Below, one piece after another: positions 5,697 to 8,847 of a stretch of DNA of 8,847 bases (position 1 is its first letter; every line of letters starts with the position of its first letter). The stretch comes from Steroidobacteraceae bacterium. Lineage in GTDB: Bacteria > Pseudomonadota > Gammaproteobacteria > Steroidobacterales > Steroidobacteraceae. The position numbers and the translations under genes are program-made. The notes below the pieces were generated by a model, which was not told where the DNA came from, searched no databases, and saw only the letters and a list, made by a program, of their open reading frames with translations. The stretch lies in assembly GCA_013044085.1 (NCBI GenBank), contig JABEVI010000292.1, forward strand, positions 1-8,847, in the 5' to 3' direction.

Positions 5697-7505
5697 ATGA
5701 CGGAGACATTCGACGTCCCGACCCTCGAAGGCGCGACCAAGTTGCTGCAAAGCGGGCAACCGCTCGCAAGCGCCGCGATCTGCGGCGCGATTCTCGCGCG
5801 CGAGCCCCGCAACGCGATCGCGGCCCATCTGCTCGGACTCGCGTTGAAGGACACCGGCGACTGGGAGCAGGGCGAGCACTGGCTCCGGTTCAGCGTCACA
5901 CTCGAGCCGCAGCGCGGAGAATTTCACGCGAACCTCGGCAATCTGCTTCGTAAACGCCGGAAGCTGGTGGACGCCGAGGCGGCGTACCAGGAAGCGCTGC
6001 GGCGGCTGCCTGGATTTCCCCCGGCGCTTCTCGGACTGGCGCAAACCTGGGTCGATCTGGGTCGCGGGACGCAAGCCGAGGCGCCGTGCCGCGCCCTGCT
6101 CGGCCGCGATGCGAACGATGCAGAAACCTGGGAAACCCTCGCACTCGCATTGACCCAGCAGCGCCGTACCGCGGAGGCAGAGCACGCGCATCGGCGCGCA
6201 ATCGAACTCGACCCGGAGTATGCGGTCGCCCATCACAATCTCGGGGAGTTACTGGTCACGCTGGAACGGCCGGAGGCGACCGACGCGCTTGAGCGGGCGC
6301 GGAGGCTCGGCGGCAACGGCTACGAAGTGGCCTACAACCTCGGCCGCGCCGCCGTCAACGCGGGCGAACTCGAACGCGCCGAGAGCGAATTCGCGCGGGC
6401 GGTCGAGTTGCAACCGCTGAACCCGGAAGGACAGCGAGCCCTGGCATCGCTGCGGTTCATGCGTGGCGATCCGGCGTTCGTGCGTTCGCTCAGCACGGTA
6501 GTGCGCGCCCATCGGGATCACCTCCCGTTGCAGACGCTGCTGGCCGAACTGCTATGGCATTCGGGGGAGTTGTCCGGCGCGCAGACGCTGTTGCGCGACG
6601 TGCTCACTCGGAATGGATCGGACGCGACGGTGCGGTCGACGCTCGCGATGGTCCTGCTGGAGCAGGGTCGGCTCGAAGAAGCGGAGGCCGAGGCGCTCGA
6701 GGCGGCGAGCACCCCATCGGACCGCTCGAGCGCCGCGCTCAACCTGGTGACCGTCTTGCTCGCCCGCGGACGACCCGAGGAAGCGCGACCCTTCATCGCC
6801 GCGCAACGCCAACAGGATCCGCTCGCATCCGCGTGGCTAGCGTTCGAGGCCACGGCGGCCCGGATGCTCGGGGAAGATCGGTACCGGGAACTGTGTGATT
6901 ACGAACGATTCGTCCGCGCCTTCGACCTACCGCCGCCGCCCGGGTTCGGCACGATCTCCGAGTTCAACGCCGCCCTGAGCGCGGTGCTCGCGGATCGCCA
7001 CCGGTTCAAGCGTCAACCGCTCGATCGGACCCTGCGCAACGGAACGCAAACCTCCCGGAGCTTGCTGAGCGATCCCGACCCGGTCATTCAGGCGGCGCTC
7101 GCAAGTTTTCATACGGCCGTCCTGGAATACCGCGCCGGACTCGAGGTGTTGCCCGACCATCCGCTCGCGCGACTCCGGAACGGCGCCGTGCAGTTCACCG
7201 GTGCCTGGTCGGTGCGATTGCTACGAGGCGGCTTCCAGGTCAATCACTACCACCCCGGGGGCCTCGTGAGCGCCGCCTATGACGTCACGATTCCCGAGGA
7301 TGTGCGCGATCCGGTGCTCAAACTCGGCTGGCTTAAGTTCGGCGAGCCGCGCTACCCGGCGCCCGGCGTCGGACCGGCCCATTTCGTCGAGCCCAGGCCA
7401 GGCCGGCTGGTGCTGTTTCCTTCGTACCTGTGGCACGGCACCCACCCGATCCATACCCAATCCCCCCGCCTCAGCATCGGGTTCGACGTATGGGCGGGGA
7501 CTTAA
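5697..7505 (+). CDS. TPR protein with C-terminal 2OG-Fe(II) oxygenase domain
   Basis: A 602-residue protein without a signal peptide, probably cytosolic. Residues about 8-340 are TPR helix pairs (for example 75-106, 143-174 and 210-242, with motifs such as AEHAHRRAIELDPEY and AESEFARAVELQPLN). A connecting region contains RQPLDRTLRNGTQTSRSLL (439-457), a motif found just before this oxygenase domain in relatives. The C-terminal domain (about 498-598) fits the putative 2OG-Fe(II) oxygenase family (2OG-FeII_Oxy_5 type): FQVNHYHPGGLVSAAYDV with His517 and His519, PGRLVLFPSYLWHGTHP with His580 as the distal iron ligand, and Arg591 in RLSIGFDV as the likely 2-oxoglutarate-binding residue. Members probably hydroxylate a substrate using O2 and 2-oxoglutarate; the substrate is unknown. 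Instead of the classical HxD pair the sequence has HxH. The ATG at 5697 has only weak ribosome-binding signals, but no better start is seen. It is divergent from the receptor and shares a TPR-plus-catalytic-domain layout with the sulfotransferase at 191-2104. Confidence 0.9.
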   Translation: MTETFDVPTLEGATKLLQSGQPLASAAICGAILAREPRNAIAAHLLGLALKDTGDWEQGEHWLRFSVTLEPQRGEFHANLGNLLRKRRKLVDAEAAYQEALRRLPGFPPALLGLAQTWVDLGRGTQAEAPCRALLGRDANDAETWETLALALTQQRRTAEAEHAHRRAIELDPEYAVAHHNLGELLVTLERPEATDALERARRLGGNGYEVAYNLGRAAVNAGELERAESEFARAVELQPLNPEGQRALASLRFMRGDPAFVRSLSTVVRAHRDHLPLQTLLAELLWHSGELSGAQTLLRDVLTRNGSDATVRSTLAMVLLEQGRLEEAEAEALEAASTPSDRSSAALNLVTVLLARGRPEEARPFIAAQRQQDPLASAWLAFEATAARMLGEDRYRELCDYERFVRAFDLPPPPGFGTISEFNAALSAVLADRHRFKRQPLDRTLRNGTQTSRSLLSDPDPVIQAALASFHTAVLEYRAGLEVLPDHPLARLRNGAVQFTGAWSVRLLRGGFQVNHYHPGGLVSAAYDVTIPEDVRDPVLKLGWLKFGEPRYPAPGVGPAHFVEPRPGRLVLFPSYLWHGTHPIHTQSPRLSIGFDVWAGT

Positions 7506-7568
7506 GATCGCGGGTCGGCGCCGCAGCACGGTCAGGCTGCACTCCTCGAAATCGGCACAATCTCGGGA

Positions 7569-8123
7569 TCAGCGCAGGCGCTGCACCTTGCAACCGCGGC
7601 GGGACGGCGTCTGCATCCAGTAAGAGCCGAGCCAGCCCCGCGAGATCTGCACGGTGTCGCCCACATTCACAGGGGGCGCGTAACCGTCGTCGAGCAATTC
7701 TTCCCATACCTGTCCGTTCGACAACTGGTAAACCATGCGCCCGTCCACCGCCTTTTGCAGCCGGACGATCCGGGCGGCGATGCTGGAGATGGTTTGTTGC
7801 TTCGGATGGCGCTTGAATTCTTGAGTGAGGATCGTCGCCGGCGTCAGCCCGAAGGTTTGCCGGGGGTCCGGCAACGTCACCGTCGATTGACGCGAACGCG
7901 CCGCGTCCGGTGTGCTCGTGGCCAATGCCGCCGCGAGCCGATCGAAGCACTGCAAGCGCTGCCGATCTGACGAAACGCCGTGGCACGCAAGCACTCGCTG
8001 CGCGAGGTTCGAAGAGGGCGTTGCGGCGGCCACCGCCGGCCCCGCGGTGATTACCGCGTACGCGAGTAGCACCGAGCGCCCGGTCCAACGCACGCGCCGA
8101 CTGGGATGCGATGAGAGGATCAT
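7569..8123 (-). CDS. Small exported protein of unknown function with paired cysteines
   Basis: A 184-residue protein. I chose the ATG at 8121-8123 because it gives a clean export signal: Arg9-Arg10, a hydrophobic stretch about 17-34 (SVLLAYAVITAGPAVAAA) and likely cleavage near 34. The reading frame stays open further upstream, but that extension is charged and would bury the signal. The mature part starts with LACHGVSSDRQRLQCFDRLA (45-64), a Cys-x11-Cys motif ending in RLxCFDRLA that recurs in small secreted proteobacterial proteins, including some near type VI secretion genes; no such genes are here. The C-terminal half (about 112-184) looks like a small beta domain: VYQLSNGQVWEEL, VNVGDTVQISRGWLGSYWMQ, and a late Cys178. 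Function is not known. It converges with the oxygenase gene across 63 bases with no clear terminator. Confidence 0.75.
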   Translation of the reverse strand: MILSSHPSRRVRWTGRSVLLAYAVITAGPAVAAATPSSNLAQRVLACHGVSSDRQRLQCFDRLAAALATSTPDAARSRQSTVTLPDPRQTFGLTPATILTQEFKRHPKQQTISSIAARIVRLQKAVDGRMVYQLSNGQVWEELLDDGYAPPVNVGDTVQISRGWLGSYWMQTPSRRGCKVQRLR

Positions 8124-8130
8124 GAGTGGG

Positions 8131-8136
8131 AGTATA
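8131..8136 (-). promoter_or_regulatory. -10 box for a probable leaderless transcript
   Basis: TATACT on the minus strand (5 of 6 to consensus) ends exactly 7 bases before the ATG at 8121-8123, so transcription would start at the start codon. No Shine-Dalgarno is present in the 20 bases before the ATG. I see no good -35 box. Confidence 0.45.
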
Positions 8137-8207
8137 GCCTGCGCGTCGACGACTGCACCGGCGAGGTGTCGTGCACGGTCATCCGTCCCCCGCAGCCTCC
8201 GGGGTAG

Positions 8208-8213
8208 TATAGT
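8208..8213 (+). promoter_or_regulatory. Possible -10 box of the lipoprotein gene
   Basis: TATAGT lies 46 bases before the ATG at 8260 in the 136-base divergent gap (8124-8259) between the small exported protein and the lipoprotein. No matching -35 is visible at 16-18 bases, so this is tentative. Confidence 0.3.
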
Positions 8214-8246
8214 GACATCAGAATGATCGACAATCGCCAAGGTCGC

Positions 8247-8251
8247 GGAGG
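8247..8251 (+). promoter_or_regulatory. Ribosome-binding site of the lipoprotein gene
   Basis: GGAGG, 8 bases before the first of two adjacent ATG codons (8260 and 8263). The spacing slightly favours the first ATG. Confidence 0.75.
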
Positions 8252-8259
8252 TCTCTTCG

Positions 8260-8655
8260 ATGATGGAGTATACACGGCATCTCTGCGTCCTTGCCGCCAC
8301 CGGGGCCTTGATCGCGGGTTGTGCGCAATCGCCGCGCCGGGCCGCGCCGAGCGCACCGGCCGCCGCGGCCTTGTCGACCCCTTCGACGGCGCCAGGCGCG
8401 AGTAGAGCGGCTCCGGCCGGGCTATCCCATCACCTGCTCGAGATGGCGCGCAACGACGGCTATCGGCCGATGACTCGCGACGGCAAAACCGTGTTTTGCC
8501 GAACGCAGATCCCGATCGGCTCCAATCTGCCGATCAAGCACTGCGTGAATTCCGTGCGCCTGCGATTCGAGGTGCAAGAAGAGCAACAGGAGCGATTGAA
8601 CCTGGGCCAGCAGAGAGCGGAGATCGGTCAGCCCGGCGGCGGTGGCGGGGGCTGA
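8260..8655 (+). CDS. Small lipoprotein with FCRT...C motif
   Basis: A 131-residue protein with a lipoprotein signal peptide: short N-terminus with Arg6, hydrophobic core LCVLAATGALIAG and lipobox LIAGC with the lipidated Cys21. Residue 22 is Ala and 23 Gln, so outer-membrane sorting by Lol is likely. Residues 26-55 are a low-complexity Ala/Pro/Ser linker. The folded part is about 56-110, with GYRPMTRDGKTVFCRTQIPIG and KHCVN; Cys80 and Cys95 may form a disulfide. This FCRT-x-x-P-x-G-S...C pattern recurs in short uncharacterised proteobacterial envelope proteins. The tail is charged, then ends in a run of six glycines. Two adjacent ATG codons start the gene; GGAGG supports the first. It is divergent from the small exported protein and its end overlaps the end of the opposing DUF1295 gene by 28 bases. 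Function is unknown. Confidence 0.82.
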   Translation: MMEYTRHLCVLAATGALIAGCAQSPRRAAPSAPAAAALSTPSTAPGASRAAPAGLSHHLLEMARNDGYRPMTRDGKTVFCRTQIPIGSNLPIKHCVNSVRLRFEVQEEQQERLNLGQQRAEIGQPGGGGGG

Positions 8656-8847
8656 GGCTCGTCTCGCTCCGCAGCCGCAGCGGCGTCACGCGGCCGCCCG
8701 GGAAAGAACGCGTTGGTGCGCCCGACGTACTGCGCGTACTGCGGTCGTCGCTCGCCGATGTCCTTCTCGAGCAGCGCAACGCCCGACACCTTGAGCAGCA
8801 GCACCGACATCAAGATCGGTCCGGGCAGGCTCCACCAGGCGCCGGCA
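8628..8847 (-). CDS. DUF1295 / steroid 5-alpha-reductase-like membrane protein, C-terminal fragment
   Basis: The last 72 codons or so of a gene that enters from the right edge. The visible product reads AGAWWSLPGPILMSVLLLKV, then SGVALLEKDIGERRPQYAQY and VGRTNAFFPGRPR. This block (WWSLxGPxLMxxLLLxVSGVxLLEKxxxxRRPxYxxYxxRTxAFxP) is the characteristic end of DUF1295 proteins, multi-pass inner-membrane proteins of about 260-300 residues related to steroid 5-alpha reductases and isoprenylcysteine methyltransferases. Enzymatic activity of most members is not established. The family core ends near FFPGRPR. An extra low-complexity tail follows, rich in Ala and ending in six prolines and Gly, which is unusual. 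Its codons run antisense to the six-glycine tail of the lipoprotein gene. The stop is TGA at 8628-8630. Confidence 0.87.
   Translation of the reverse strand, partial: AGAWWSLPGPILMSVLLLKVSGVALLEKDIGERRPQYAQYVGRTNAFFPGRPRDAAAAAERDEPQPPPPPPG

Noticed and set aside
5661..6236. A 191-codon minus-strand frame opposite the oxygenase's TPR region
   Set aside because: Antisense shadow of TPR codons in a GC-rich gene; no motif or start signal.
7506..7568. Bidirectional terminator between the convergent genes
   Set aside because: Only short imperfect stems (for example GCAGC with GCTGC) without a T run could be found, so no terminator is called.
8124..8300. Upstream in-frame extension of the small exported protein to position 8300
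   Set aside because: It would add 59 mostly charged residues before the signal peptide and run through the lipoprotein's ribosome-binding site and start. The ATG at 8123 gives a proper export signal.
1..8847. CRISPR array, tRNA, rRNA, insertion sequence or phage genes
   Set aside because: No regularly spaced repeats, cloverleaf, transposase motifs or terminal inverted repeats were seen on either strand.

Overview
The window is a high-GC bacterial chromosome segment. It encodes an outer-membrane TonB-dependent receptor, so the host is Gram-negative. Gene content (OPT transporter, TPR-sulfotransferase, TPR-2OG oxygenase, DUF1295 protein, small lipoprotein with an FCRT motif) and codon use suggest a proteobacterium. 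My best guess is a Xanthomonadales- or Steroidobacter-like gammaproteobacterium, but that placement is inferred from protein style only.

Layout, left to right. (1) On the minus strand, 1-159 is the first 53 codons of an OPT-family oligopeptide transporter that runs off the left edge. (2) Also minus, 191-2104 is a soluble protein with N-terminal TPR repeats and a C-terminal PAPS-type sulfotransferase domain; it lies 31 bases upstream of the transporter and is probably co-transcribed with it. (3) A strong intrinsic terminator at 2169-2206 separates these two genes from the minus-strand TonB-dependent receptor at 2241-5411. (4) A 285-base divergent regulatory region (5412-5696) holds a good sigma70-like promoter for the receptor and a 9-base inverted repeat. 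(5) On the plus strand, 5697-7505 is a TPR protein with a C-terminal 2OG-Fe(II) oxygenase domain. (6) Convergent to it, minus 7569-8123 encodes a small exported protein of unknown function, possibly read from a leaderless mRNA. (7) Plus 8260-8655 is a small lipoprotein. (8) Minus 8628-8847 is the C-terminal end of a DUF1295 (steroid 5-alpha-reductase-like) membrane protein, whose end overlaps the lipoprotein gene by 28 bases.

The most interesting part is 1-7505: outer-membrane receptor, inner-membrane oligopeptide-type transporter, and two TPR-scaffolded modification enzymes (a sulfotransferase and an iron oxygenase) around one divergent promoter region. The individual families are known. My inference is that the receptor and transporter take up a peptide-like or chelated ligand and that the two enzymes modify either that ligand or a protein partner. 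Nothing in the sequence names the substrate. The right-hand part (7506-8847) looks like ordinary housekeeping or envelope genes unrelated to the first block.
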